A stretch of 38,373 bases of DNA from Treponema sp. (GCA_024690865.1 JAILON010000102.1:1-38373); one strand, 5' to 3'. Positions 22,465-30,280 are shown, numbered from the stretch's first letter. Made by a program: numbers and translations. Notes: generated by a model from the sequence alone, not told the origin.

Positions 22465-25266
22465 GTGGTAAAAAAGGTGGGCGGGAAACGGCTGTTCTCT
22501 TTTGCAACTCGTATGTTCTCATTCATACTGATTCTGGCGTGCTTGGCATCCTGCAACGGCAACGGAGGCAGCGCCGATGCTGCCGGCGAAGTGTATGTGC
22601 TGGACGTCGGCACTTCCAGCTCAAGCCCGTCCCCCTCCCAGCCTGACGGCAGCACGACGGCGGCCAGCCCCGTCACGGCGGACGACATACTTATCCTGTC
22701 CAACTCCAACCAGTCCGACAGCATTGCGGGCCTCATCTCGGCCCCGACGGACGAGCCCGAGTCCGCCCTTCCCACGACCAGCACCATCGCCCTGTCTGCG
22801 TCCGACATAGGCCTGCCCGCGGGCGGCTACGTCACGCTTACCATCATCGGGAACGGCATCGGCTACGCGGCGGACGCGTATGCCAGTTCCGACGGCAACG
22901 TCTACTTCCAGATTCCGCAGATAGCGGAAGGCTCCGAAATCACGGTCGGCGTCATCGTCAAGCGGCCCAGCGGCACGGTGGTGTGCGCGGGCAGCAAGAC
23001 CCAGACGGTAATCGGCGGGGCCAGCCACATAAGCATCAGCCTGCTGCAGGGCGATGTCTGGCAGCTGCCCTCCCTGCTGACGGTCAACGCCAGCAGCACG
23101 AGCGTCACCTACGACGTGTCGGGGGCGGCCGGGCAGAGTGTGACCTTCTCGGTCGCGGGCCTGACGGCTCCCGAATATGGAAGCCTGTCGTACAGCTGGG
23201 CGCTGGCGGACGGAACGCCTGCCGGCGACGGGGAGAGCGTGACCGTAGCCCTTGACGACCTGCTGGGAGGCACGCCCTCTTCCGGCGGCAGCTATACGCC
23301 GGCCGTGACCGTGACCGCGACCTACACGGACGAGGACGGAGCCGCAAGCACGTCAAGCGGAACCGGCCTCGTCGCCGTCACCGTGCTGGAGATACCGGCG
23401 TTCACCATCGAGATAACGCCGCCGGACACCGGGACCGTGGCCCATACGGGTGGCCCGGGCTATGATGTCGGGGACCTGTCGCAGCCGTTCACCTATAAGG
23501 CGGTTCCCGTCTCGGGCACCTACCCCGAAGGGACGGTGTTCACGTGGAGCAGGGACGGCGGCGCCACATCCCTGTCCGAAAGCTCCGGCACCCTGTCCGC
23601 AAGCCCCGCCGACTGGGGCTGCGCCAGCTGGGCGACGGTGTCTAGCGTCGAGTACGACATGACCTGCCGTGCCGAAAACTCCAGGGCCTTGGGCTCCCCG
23701 CAGTCCGCCAGCCCCGTCAACCTGAAGCTGTTCAAGTCCCTGCCGCCTCCCCTGCTGGAAGTTTCCAGCAACGGCACCGTCGTGGCGGGGGCGGAAGCCA
23801 CCTACATTGCCGTCAGCAACAGCGACATGAGCAAGACGACCTTGAGCCTGGGCATCTCCAACTCGGCGGCCATGCCAGCAGGCGCCACGCTCGTCTACAC
23901 CGTGAACGGTACGAACATAAATGGAATGCCCGGAAGCCAGTCCATCACCAGGCTGGGCAACGTGGGCTACAGCACCCTGCCCGAATCCGTCACCATTACC
24001 TGCACCGCGAAATGCTCCGGCTACGACGATTTGGCCGGGGACCCCGTCACGGTGTACTTCCTGCCGCGCATCCCGCCCTTCAAGGTCACGCTGGACAGCG
24101 CCAGCCCCACGGCCACTTCCGTGTCGACCTCATCGGGCCCCGTCGATGTCCACTACCTGTCGGCCACGCACCTGCCGACGGAAACGGATTCGCTGGGCTC
24201 TGCCAACTTCACCTTCACGGTCAGCCCCATTGCTGTTCCTACCGGGACGGCGGCGGACAGCTTTGCCGCAAGCGGCTACAGCTACGACTGGACGGTGGAC
24301 GGTACGTCCTTGGGTGCGGCCTACAGCAGCATGGACACGGTGACCCTGCACCTGCCGGACCTGGGGATAACGGACATCGCCTCGGTTCCCAAAGTCAGGA
24401 CGGACTACACGATAGGCTGCACGATAAGCCGGACGGACACCGGCGAGAGTGTGGATGCGACCACGGCCTATACGCTCACCCTTGAGCCCCTGCTCCGCAT
24501 GGTCCTTTTTTGGCGTAACAGTTCAACGTCTGTTGGATACCTGCCGGTCCTGGACGGAAGTTCCATCTGGGACGGAACGTCGTCGGACGGGAAGTCCCTC
24601 TGGGACGACAGCAAGGCCAGCCCCCCGGTCATAAGATATTCGGGCATGGGCTCTGCCGTCTTCGACGGCTGGTATACGGACGACACTTTGACGACACCCT
24701 TCCTCCTTGGTGCTGCCATCACGGCGGATGCCGATGCCTACGCCAGATGGAAGACTGTGGGTGTGGAAAAGCGCAACCCCAGCCCTCCGGACTTCATTGA
24801 TGAAGCTGGCGGGGACCATTCCTATCTTTTTGATATGGAGGACTTTACTTATTCTGCTGGCACTTGGTCCTCTGCAATAAAGATTAAGAACTCCGTTACG
24901 GACTCGACCACGACCGTCTACATGGACATCCGGGGTACGAACAAGAGCATCGGGGGCAACCACGGAGGCCTAAAGTTCTTTGGCGACGAAACCGACGGCT
25001 CGACGGATGGAGGTACAATAAACGTCATCTTCTCCACGTCTACAACGGGAACCTTGGAGCTGGGGTTTCAGGACGGCACCCATGGGAACATTGAGAGTCT
25101 TCCTTCCGTCACGGAAAAGATAAGTATAAGTGTTGACCCCAACTGCACCGTCTCCGAGATGAAGGTCGGCGGCGCGACATACTCGGACTGGGACTCGTTC
25201 ATCACCAAAGCACGGGAGAATACGAGCGTAGGCACAAACGCGAGCTTCAGGATTACCCGCAAGTAG
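22465..25266 (+). CDS. Large surface lipoprotein with Ig/PKD-like domains and an InlB-type repeat
   Basis: A 933-residue protein with a lipoprotein signal: MVKKVGGKRLFSF basic region, hydrophobic FSFILILACLAS, then Cys30. The GTG start is preferred over ATG 22513 because the latter loses the positive N-region. After a Ser/Thr/Pro-rich linker come beta-rich segments resembling Ig/PKD folds (for example SLSYSWALADGTPAGDGESVTVAL and FTYKAVPVSGTYPEGTVFTW). An InlB B-repeat-like motif (AVFDGWYTDDTLTTPF) lies near residues 730-750, and a C-terminal beta domain rich in Gly, Thr and Asp closes the protein. Composition (high Ser, Thr, Ala, Gly; very few Lys until the end) is that of a secreted or exposed protein. 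Likely role is surface adhesion or binding (inference). A monocistronic unit. Confidence 0.8.
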   Translation: MVKKVGGKRLFSFATRMFSFILILACLASCNGNGGSADAAGEVYVLDVGTSSSSPSPSQPDGSTTAASPVTADDILILSNSNQSDSIAGLISAPTDEPESALPTTSTIALSASDIGLPAGGYVTLTIIGNGIGYAADAYASSDGNVYFQIPQIAEGSEITVGVIVKRPSGTVVCAGSKTQTVIGGASHISISLLQGDVWQLPSLLTVNASSTSVTYDVSGAAGQSVTFSVAGLTAPEYGSLSYSWALADGTPAGDGESVTVALDDLLGGTPSSGGSYTPAVTVTATYTDEDGAASTSSGTGLVAVTVLEIPAFTIEITPPDTGTVAHTGGPGYDVGDLSQPFTYKAVPVSGTYPEGTVFTWSRDGGATSLSESSGTLSASPADWGCASWATVSSVEYDMTCRAENSRALGSPQSASPVNLKLFKSLPPPLLEVSSNGTVVAGAEATYIAVSNSDMSKTTLSLGISNSAAMPAGATLVYTVNGTNINGMPGSQSITRLGNVGYSTLPESVTITCTAKCSGYDDLAGDPVTVYFLPRIPPFKVTLDSASPTATSVSTSSGPVDVHYLSATHLPTETDSLGSANFTFTVSPIAVPTGTAADSFAASGYSYDWTVDGTSLGAAYSSMDTVTLHLPDLGITDIASVPKVRTDYTIGCTISRTDTGESVDATTAYTLTLEPLLRMVLFWRNSSTSVGYLPVLDGSSIWDGTSSDGKSLWDDSKASPPVIRYSGMGSAVFDGWYTDDTLTTPFLLGAAITADADAYARWKTVGVEKRNPSPPDFIDEAGGDHSYLFDMEDFTYSAGTWSSAIKIKNSVTDSTTTVYMDIRGTNKSIGGNHGGLKFFGDETDGSTDGGTINVIFSTSTTGTLELGFQDGTHGNIESLPSVTEKISISVDPNCTVSEMKVGGATYSDWDSFITKARENTSVGTNASFRITRK

Positions 25267-25333
25267 GGGAGGACTTGCGGCTCGCTACGTTCACGACAGC
25301 GACTATGCCGGCGGGCGAACGTGTGTCACACAT

Positions 25334-25398
25334 GGGCTGGTGCAGGGGCTCACCCAGGCAAGTGCGGAATCTGCGGCTCTCAGCCCCTGCCACTAGCC
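25334..25398. repeat. Long imperfect inverted repeat upstream of the toxin-antitoxin pair
   Basis: GCAGGGGCT (25342-25350) and AGCCCCTGC (25382-25390) are perfect 9-bp arms, extended outward by GGCTGGT and ACTAGCC with one bulge and one mismatch to about 16 bp. The loop is about 31 bases. A smaller inverted pair, ACGTTC and GAACGT, lies just upstream (around 25289-25321). The spacing could act as a terminator for the lipoprotein gene or as a recombination scar. Confidence 0.55.
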
Positions 25399-25422
25399 AA
25401 TCCGCCTCCGCCGTGCTAGAAT
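25394..25422 (+). promoter_or_regulatory. Candidate promoter of the VapBC-like operon
   Basis: TAGCCA (25394-25399), 17 bases, TAGAAT (25417-25422), then a purine-rich ribosome binding site GGAGAGGAGG (25429-25438) before the antitoxin ATG. Confidence 0.5.
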
Positions 25423-25446
25423 AAGGATGGAGAGGAGGTTTGTCGT

Positions 25447-25674
25447 ATGCCGTATGCTGTTTTGGAAAAGAAGTTGCAGGCCGTTCCTGAACAATACTTT
25501 GAGCAGGTTTCTTCTTTTTTGGATATGATTTTAACTCTCCCAAATAATAATGACGGGGGAGGGGCGACGGCTCCGTCAGGTCATCCTGTCTTTGGGCTTG
25601 CCGAAGGTGAATTCCGTTACCCGGAGGACATAAACCTGCACGATGATGAAGTCGCGGACTTGTTCGGGGTGTAG
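25447..25674 (+). CDS. Type II antitoxin, VapB/DUF2281-like
   Basis: A 75-residue protein. The N-terminal part MPYAVLEKKLQAVPEQYFEQVSSFLDMIL matches the short helical antitoxins (DUF2281-like, IPEEYLEEVLDFIDFL pattern) that pair with PIN toxins. The C-terminal half is flexible and acidic (EDINLHDDEVADLFGV), as expected for a toxin-wrapping tail. It has an excellent Shine-Dalgarno and ends four bases before the toxin ATG. GC content is visibly lower than in neighbouring genes, which suggests acquisition by transfer. Confidence 0.8.
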   Translation: MPYAVLEKKLQAVPEQYFEQVSSFLDMILTLPNNNDGGGATAPSGHPVFGLAEGEFRYPEDINLHDDEVADLFGV

Positions 25675-25678
25675 TAGA

Positions 25679-26086
25679 ATGAAACTGCTTCTTGACACCC
25701 ATGTTTTGGTCTGGCTTCATACGAACGATGTAAGGCTTTCGCAAAAGGCAAGGTCTCTTATTTCGGACATTTCCAATACGGTCTTTTACAGCCCCGTGAC
25801 AATTTGGGAGTCAGAAATCAAGCATTCCCTGCATCCGGAGGATTTTCCGTTCTCTGGGAAGCGACTGGACGAATTGTCGAGGGCGGCGGACATAATTTTT
25901 CTTCCTTTGCTGCCAAAGCAGATAGCCCTTTTGAGTTCCTTGCAGTATTCTCGAGAGGCAATGCGTCCTCATAAAGATCCTTTTGACCGTATGCTGATTT
26001 GCCAGGCGAAATCGGAAGGAATGCTTTTTCTTACGCATGATGAACTGATTCCCTATTATAGCGAGCCGTGCGTTGTCGCCGTGTGA
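25679..26086 (+). CDS. vapC: Type II toxin, PIN-domain ribonuclease (VapC family)
   Basis: A 135-residue PIN-domain protein. The expected acidic residues are present: D in MKLLLDTHVLVWL, E in SPVTIWESEIK, and D in KDPFDRMLICQAKSEGMLFLTHDE. Family members cut tRNA or rRNA and are blocked by the upstream antitoxin. The reading frame is open from 25643, but the ATG at 25679, four bases after the antitoxin stop, starts the conserved motif and is the natural start. Low GC and different codon use compared with gpmI next door point to horizontal origin. Confidence 0.88.
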   Translation: MKLLLDTHVLVWLHTNDVRLSQKARSLISDISNTVFYSPVTIWESEIKHSLHPEDFPFSGKRLDELSRAADIIFLPLLPKQIALLSSLQYSREAMRPHKDPFDRMLICQAKSEGMLFLTHDELIPYYSEPCVVAV

Positions 26087-26136
26087 CCCCGCCCCCGCCC
26101 CTGGTCAAAGCGCCCCCCCCCCGCTCCTCCGCCCGA

Positions 26137-26165
26137 TTGTACAAATCCGCCAAATTCTGTAAAAT
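26137..26165 (+). promoter_or_regulatory. gpmI promoter
   Basis: TTGTAC (26137-26142), a 17-base spacer and TAAAAT (26160-26165). A leader of about 30 bases follows with a good AGGAG seven bases before the ATG at 26203, so this is an ordinary leadered gene, unlike several others here. Confidence 0.7.
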
Positions 26166-26202
26166 CATCAATAAATAAGTACACGTTAACAGGAGTTTAT
26201 AT

Positions 26203-27867
26203 ATGGCAGATACGATGCATGCTTTGCAGAAGAACCCCAACTGGAAGGGGAGGCGCGGTCCGGTCGTCCTCGTGATTATGGACGGCGTGGGCTACGGCAA
26301 GTACGAGGACGGGGACGCGGTCAAGGCCGCCCGGATGAAGTACCTGGACTGGTTCACGGCAAACTGCCCCCACACCAAGCTCAAGGCCCACGGAACGGCG
26401 GTCGGCCTTCCCAGCGATGACGACATGGGCAACAGCGAGGTTGGCCACAACGCGATGGGCTGCGGCCGCGTCTTCGCTCAGGGAGCCAAGCTGGTCGGCG
26501 AGTCCATCGCCAACGGCTCCATGTTCCAGGCTGCGACCTGGAAGAAGCTGGTCAAGAACGTCAACGACAAGGGCAGCACCCTGCACTTCATCGGCCTTGT
26601 GTCCGACGGCAACGTGCACTCCCACATCGACCACCTGAAGGCGATGATCACCCAGGCGAGCAAGGACGGGGTCAAGAAGCTCCGCGTCCATGCCCTGCTG
26701 GACGGCCGCGACGTGGACCCCACCTCCGCCCTCAACTACATCACCCCGCTCGAGGAGTTCCTGGCGGGCTTTGCGGGCGTGGACTACCGGATCGCTTCCG
26801 GCGGCGGCCGCATGTACATGACGATGGACCGCTACAACGCGGACTGGAGCATGGTGGAGCGCGGCTGGAAGGCCCATGTCCTGGGCGAGGGCCGCATGTT
26901 CGACAGCGCGACCAAGGCGATCGAGACCTACCGCTCAGAGGTTCCCGGCATCCTGGACCAGGACATGCACGAGTTCGTCATTGCCGAGGGCGGCAAGCCC
27001 GTCGGCACGATCGAGGACGGCGACAGCGTCATCTACTTCAACTTCCGCGGCGACCGCGCCCTGGAGATGACCCGCGCATTCGAGACCCCCAAGGGCGGCG
27101 ACCTGCCCTTTGACCGCAAGCGCGTCCCGGCAGTGGAGTACGCCGGCATGATGGAGTACGACGGCGACGCCCACGTGCCCGCCCAGTACCTGGTGAACCC
27201 GCCGAGCATCGACCGCACGATGGGCGAATACCTGACCAAGACCGGCGTGAAGCTCCTCGCCATCTCCGAGACCCAGAAGTACGGGCACGTGACCTACTTC
27301 TTCAACGGCAACAAGCAGGGCAAGTTTGACGAGAAGCTTGAGGACTACGTGGAGGTTCCCTCCGACGTGGTGCCCTTCGAGCAGCGGCCCTGGATGAAGT
27401 GCGCGGAAATTACCGACAAGGTGATCGAGGCCATCAAGAGCGGCAAGTACGACCACATCCGCCTGAACTTCCCGAACGGCGACATGGTGGGCCACACCGG
27501 CGTGTTCAACGCGGTCGTCTGTTCCATGGAAGGAATGGACCTGCAGCTGGGCAGGCTCAAGGCGGCGATCGACGAGGCGGGCGGCATCCTCTGCCTGACC
27601 GCCGACCACGGCAACTCGGACGACATGTACGAGCACGCCAAGGACGGCAGCGTCAAGAAGGACAAGTCCGGCGAGCCCAAGGCCAAGACGAGCCACTCGC
27701 TCAACCCCGTCCCGGGCATCATCTACGACCCCGAGTACAAGGGCGAGTACGACAACACTAAGCTCAACGACGGCCTGGGAATCAGCTCATGGCCGGCAAC
27801 GCTGATGACGCTGATGGGTTATGTTCCGCCGACCGACTACGACAAGAGTATGGTCAACCTGAAGTAG
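26203..27867 (+). CDS. gpmI: 2,3-bisphosphoglycerate-independent phosphoglycerate mutase
   Basis: Interconverts 3- and 2-phosphoglycerate in glycolysis, using Mn2+ or a similar metal. The 554-residue protein has the alkaline-phosphatase-like core: VVLVIMDGVGYG, the phosphorylated serine S78 in DDDMGNSEVGHNAMG, the transferase-domain segment LHFIGLVSDGNVHSHIDHL and RVHALLDGRDVDPTSAL, YFNFRGDRALEMTR, and LCLTADHGNSDDMYE with the metal-binding D and H. The size is a little above the usual 510 because of added C-terminal loops. Codon use is strongly biased to C/G-ending codons, as in highly expressed genes. Its last 48 bp are repeated 102 bp downstream. Confidence 0.97.
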   Translation: MADTMHALQKNPNWKGRRGPVVLVIMDGVGYGKYEDGDAVKAARMKYLDWFTANCPHTKLKAHGTAVGLPSDDDMGNSEVGHNAMGCGRVFAQGAKLVGESIANGSMFQAATWKKLVKNVNDKGSTLHFIGLVSDGNVHSHIDHLKAMITQASKDGVKKLRVHALLDGRDVDPTSALNYITPLEEFLAGFAGVDYRIASGGGRMYMTMDRYNADWSMVERGWKAHVLGEGRMFDSATKAIETYRSEVPGILDQDMHEFVIAEGGKPVGTIEDGDSVIYFNFRGDRALEMTRAFETPKGGDLPFDRKRVPAVEYAGMMEYDGDAHVPAQYLVNPPSIDRTMGEYLTKTGVKLLAISETQKYGHVTYFFNGNKQGKFDEKLEDYVEVPSDVVPFEQRPWMKCAEITDKVIEAIKSGKYDHIRLNFPNGDMVGHTGVFNAVVCSMEGMDLQLGRLKAAIDEAGGILCLTADHGNSDDMYEHAKDGSVKKDKSGEPKAKTSHSLNPVPGIIYDPEYKGEYDNTKLNDGLGISSWPATLMTLMGYVPPTDYDKSMVNLK

Positions 27868-27969
27868 TCAGTGCGAGTTTGCCGCAGGTAAACTCGTTAA
27901 GGTCGCTTTAGCGACCGACGGTATGTTCCGCCGACCGACTACGACAAGAGTATCATCAATCTGAAGTAG
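27820..27969 (+). repeat. Duplicated gpmI 3' end flanking a two-hairpin insert
   Basis: The last 48 bases of gpmI (27820-27867) recur at 27922-27969 with 45 of 48 identical, including the stop codon. The two copies are separated by 54 bases that form two hairpins: CGAGTTT/AAACTCG (27874-27880 and 27890-27896) and GGTCGC/GCGACC (27901-27906 and 27911-27916, TTTA loop). The second copy has no start and is a remnant. Confidence 0.9.
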
Positions 27970-27990
27970 GGACTGGGCCCTGTCGGAAAC

Positions 27991-28023
27991 TTCCGGGCGG
28001 GAACGATTCCTTCCCGTCTGGAA
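27991..28023 (+). terminator. Candidate gpmI terminator hairpin
   Basis: A 13-bp stem with two G-U pairs (27991-28003 with 28011-28023) around a seven-base loop. It is followed by AAATCC rather than a T-run, so it may be a stability hairpin or need a second signal. Confidence 0.5.
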
Positions 28024-28032
28024 AATCCTTTG

Positions 28033-28156
28033 TTGCAATATTGCAAATTTACTGTCACAGTATTGTAAATTTTCCGTTACAATATTGTAATTTTTCCATT
28101 ACAATATTGTAAATTTCCTGTTACAATATTGTAATTTTTCCGTTACAATACTGTAT
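28033..28156. repeat. Array of six 22-bp repeats with the palindrome TTACAATATTGTAA
   Basis: Copies start at 28033, 28055, 28077, 28099, 28121 and 28143, exactly 22 bp apart. Copies 3, 4 and 5 are the perfect 14-bp palindrome TTACAATATTGTAA; copy 1 is TTGCAATATTGCAA (also a perfect palindrome); copies 2 and 6 carry one to three changes. The 8-bp linkers are T-rich and mostly end in CCG, CCA or CTG. The array is AT-rich within a GC-rich genome and codes for nothing. It lies between gpmI and the orphan gene at 28330. Confidence 0.92.
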
Positions 28157-28195
28157 TTTTTTTCCACAACTTTCCTGCCTGCTTATTTTTTTCTC

Positions 28196-28221
28196 TAATC
28201 TTTTTTTTGACCGTCCGATAA
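28196..28221 (+). promoter_or_regulatory. Possible sigma-28 (FliA)-type promoter
   Basis: TAATCTTT (28196-28203), 10 bases, TCCGATAA (28214-28221), against the enterobacterial FliA consensus TAAAGTTT-N11-GCCGATAA: one mismatch in the -10, two in the -35, spacing one short. No good sigma-70 -10 follows the nearby TTGACC. The gene starts about 100 bases downstream. Confidence 0.4.
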
Positions 28222-28329
28222 TCAAATTAGAAGGGTGCTTTTAAGCTTTGGGCTGCTTGATGAGGAATGCGGCCTGCGCGCCCGGCGGTAGGCGGTGCCT
28301 GCCGGAGATTCTCATGGAGGAGGTCACGT

Positions 28330-28728
28330 ATGTACAACAATGGAATAAGCCTGAACGCTGCTTCTTATAGGACGGTTTTTACTGCGGGCTCTTCATCCGG
28401 CAGGCTCTATGTACCTGTACAGCCCGGGATGGTGAAGTACACCCAGCTCGCCTATGTCCACGGCACTGCGGCCAAGGAGGGGCAGAAGACTGTCTCCCTG
28501 GACAAGATCCATATACTGAACACCTTGATAGACCAGTTGGTCAGCATGAACAAGAAGGCGATGTCCAAGGATGACGTGGCCGGGCTGACCGACAATCAGA
28601 AGGATGCCCTCATAAAAGGTTACGAGGAGCAGATCCACGCCGCCATCGCGCTCGCCCAGCAGCCCCAGACCTATGGTCTTGCGGGTCTCATGCCCGAGGC
28701 CGGCGCACTGGTCAACATAACGGCTTAA
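28330..28728 (+). CDS. Conserved-looking hypothetical protein (132 residues)
   Basis: I do not recognise this family. The N-terminal half is Ser/Gly/Thr/Tyr-rich and probably beta or extended (MYNNGISLNAASYRTVFTAGSSSGRLYVPVQPG). The C-terminal half is helical and amphipathic (DKIHILNTLIDQLVSMNKKAMSKDDVAGL, NQKDALIKGYEEQIHAAIALAQQ) and ends in small residues. There is no signal peptide, TM segment or catalytic motif. A very strong Shine-Dalgarno (GGAGGAGG, 8 bases before the ATG) supports it as a real, well-translated gene. The leader is about 100 bases from a FliA-like promoter, which would place it with motility genes if real (inference). Its stop codon is part of the following terminator palindrome. 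Confidence 0.75.
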   Translation: MYNNGISLNAASYRTVFTAGSSSGRLYVPVQPGMVKYTQLAYVHGTAAKEGQKTVSLDKIHILNTLIDQLVSMNKKAMSKDDVAGLTDNQKDALIKGYEEQIHAAIALAQQPQTYGLAGLMPEAGALVNITA

Positions 28729-28756
28729 ACAATGCCCCGAGGGGCGTTGTTTAAGC
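28723..28756. terminator. Bidirectional terminator palindrome
   Basis: Arms GCTTAAACAATGCCC (28723-28737) and GGGCGTTGTTTAAGC (28742-28756) pair over about 15 bp with one G-U and a CGAG loop. It contains the stop codon of the orphan gene and faces the end of the convergent permease gene. A/T-rich flanks in the stem serve as the T-run in both directions. Confidence 0.75.
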
Positions 28757-28759
28757 AAA

Positions 28760-28784
28760 TGAGCCCCCGCTGCGCGTGGGCTCA
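28760..28784. terminator. Second hairpin between the convergent genes
   Basis: TGAGCCC (28760-28766) pairs with GGGCTCA (28778-28784), with an inner CGC-TGC-GCG stem and one C-T mismatch. It is adjacent to the preceding palindrome and ends 12 bp before the permease stop codon; probably part of the same terminator zone. Confidence 0.5.
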
Positions 28785-28795
28785 CGACACATGTA

Positions 28796-30136
28796 TCATG
28801 CCCACAGGAGCCAGAGGACAAGTCCCGCGGCGGCTGTGGTTATCACGGTAAAGGGCACCCCGAGCTTGAGCCATCCGGCGAAGGACATGGGGTAGCCCTC
28901 TTTTTTTAGTATTCCCATAGACACGATGTTCGCGCTTGCTCCGAAGGGGGTCAGGTTGCCGCCCAGGCAACTGCCCACCAGCAGGGCGAACATGTACAGC
29001 TCCGGCTTGAGCCCCATGTTCTTGGCAAGGGAGCTTGCGACGGGCAGCATCGCGATGATGTAGGGCACGTTGTCCACGAATCCGGAGATGGCGACGGAAA
29101 CCAAGAGGATGATGGCGAATCCTGCAAGCTTGGAGCCGCCGGTCAGGCCCGCGAGGAAGCTGGCGAAGTCTTCCAGGAGCCCCGTCTGCTGGATTGCACC
29201 GATGACGATGAAGATGCCGATGAGGAAGCCGATCGTCTCCCAGTCCAAGCCCCGTATCATCTCCAGCGTGTCGGCCCGGGACTTCTTCTGTACCAGCTTG
29301 TACCAGGCCAGTCCTATCATCCCCAGCGTGAATACGAAGATGCCGCTCAGGAACTTTACTTCAAACGGTATGAACGAGATGGCCGCCAGCCCGAAAATCA
29401 TAATCAAAAGCAGGGCGAAGGGCAGCCAGGAGATGACTTGGGTCTTCTCCATGTCCAGCTTGTTTTTACCCGCCTTGGCGAAGAATGCGTAGAAGAAGAG
29501 GCAGCCTGCGAGCATGCCGATCTGCACGACGAAGAAGATGGACAGCGTCCCGTCGTGGATGAAGAAATCGTTGAAGTTGTAGCCTGCGAAGCTTGCGAAA
29601 ATCATGGAGGGCGGGTCGCCGACGAGGGTCGCCGTCCCCTCCAGGTTGCTCATCACGGAAAGGCCCACCATGAAGTTGACGGGCTTCAGATTGAGCTTCT
29701 TGCAGAGGGCGAGGGCGATGGGGGCCATGACCAGGACGGTTGCGACGTTTTCCACGAAAATCGAGATGATTCCCGTCATGGCGAGTATCGCTACGATTGC
29801 CACGCCCGTGTTGCTGCAACCTGCGATGATGGCGTCGGCAATGCGGGCAGGCACCTTGGAGTAGATGAAGAGGGCCGCGATGGCCATGCTGCCTATGTAG
29901 ATGAGCAGGACGTTCCAGTTGACTGCCTGCGTAAGCGAGTAGAGCAGGGCATACAGGCGGGCGGAACCGGAATAGCCCTGCGGCATGCGGAAGATTGCTC
30001 CCGGCAGGACGGTTCCCAGGAGGAGGACGATGACCGCCGCCCCTGTGGTGAAGAATACCTTTCTTTCCTGAAAGGCGATGACGAGCGCGTACATGACGAG
30101 CGCGACGGCAAGGATGATGAATTTGAGGTTTATCAT
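28796..30136 (-). CDS. ArsB/NhaD (SLC13-like) family anion or sodium/proton permease
   Basis: A 446-residue protein with about twelve membrane segments in two inverted halves. Each half has the family's re-entrant signature: ENVATVLVMAPIAL followed by SNLEGTATLVGDPPSMIF in the first, and FVDNVPYIIAMLPVASSL followed by LGGNLTPFGASANIVSMG in the second. These match the ArsB/NhaD/CitMHS ion-transporter group; the transported ion is not evident. The start at 30136 (MINLKF) is chosen because the membrane topology begins there and a TATACT -10 sits six bases upstream with no Shine-Dalgarno, predicting a leaderless message. Longer frames run into the tRNA terminator. Confidence 0.9.
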   Translation of the reverse strand: MINLKFIILAVALVMYALVIAFQERKVFFTTGAAVIVLLLGTVLPGAIFRMPQGYSGSARLYALLYSLTQAVNWNVLLIYIGSMAIAALFIYSKVPARIADAIIAGCSNTGVAIVAILAMTGIISIFVENVATVLVMAPIALALCKKLNLKPVNFMVGLSVMSNLEGTATLVGDPPSMIFASFAGYNFNDFFIHDGTLSIFFVVQIGMLAGCLFFYAFFAKAGKNKLDMEKTQVISWLPFALLLIMIFGLAAISFIPFEVKFLSGIFVFTLGMIGLAWYKLVQKKSRADTLEMIRGLDWETIGFLIGIFIVIGAIQQTGLLEDFASFLAGLTGGSKLAGFAIILLVSVAISGFVDNVPYIIAMLPVASSLAKNMGLKPELYMFALLVGSCLGGNLTPFGASANIVSMGILKKEGYPMSFAGWLKLGVPFTVITTAAAGLVLWLLWA

Positions 30137-30142
30137 GACGGC

Positions 30143-30171
30143 AGTATAGGGCATCTCTCGGAACTGGGCAA
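30143..30171 (-). promoter_or_regulatory. Permease promoter, predicted leaderless
   Basis: On the minus strand TTGCCC (30171-30166), a 17-base spacer and TATACT (30148-30143), then six bases to the ATG at 30136. The arrangement is the same as at queD. Confidence 0.7.
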
Positions 30172-30280
30172 GTCCCTTTTTGCAGTGGTCAAGGAGGACA
30201 CGAGGTTCTTGGGCTTTTTTGCTGTTCCTGCTCGGCACGGAGCGTCCAGATGGATGGCGGGGATGCTGAATCCGATGGGC

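Noticed and set aside
25334..25398. Integron attC site in front of the toxin-antitoxin cassette
   Set aside because: No GTTRRRY/RYYYAAC core sites are present at the arms, although treponeme integrons and toxin cassettes are known.
25253..25744. 163-codon minus-strand frame across the toxin-antitoxin region
   Set aside because: It crosses the inverted repeat and is antisense to the antitoxin; composition is Arg/His/Pro/Ser-rich without motifs.
27922..27969. Second, functional gpmI gene fragment
   Set aside because: Only the last 16 codons are present with no start signal; it is a remnant.
28033..28156. CRISPR array
   Set aside because: The repeat core is only 14 bp with 8-bp linkers, the linkers are similar to each other, and no cas gene is nearby. 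The same reasoning excludes the 23-bp array at 19540-19641.
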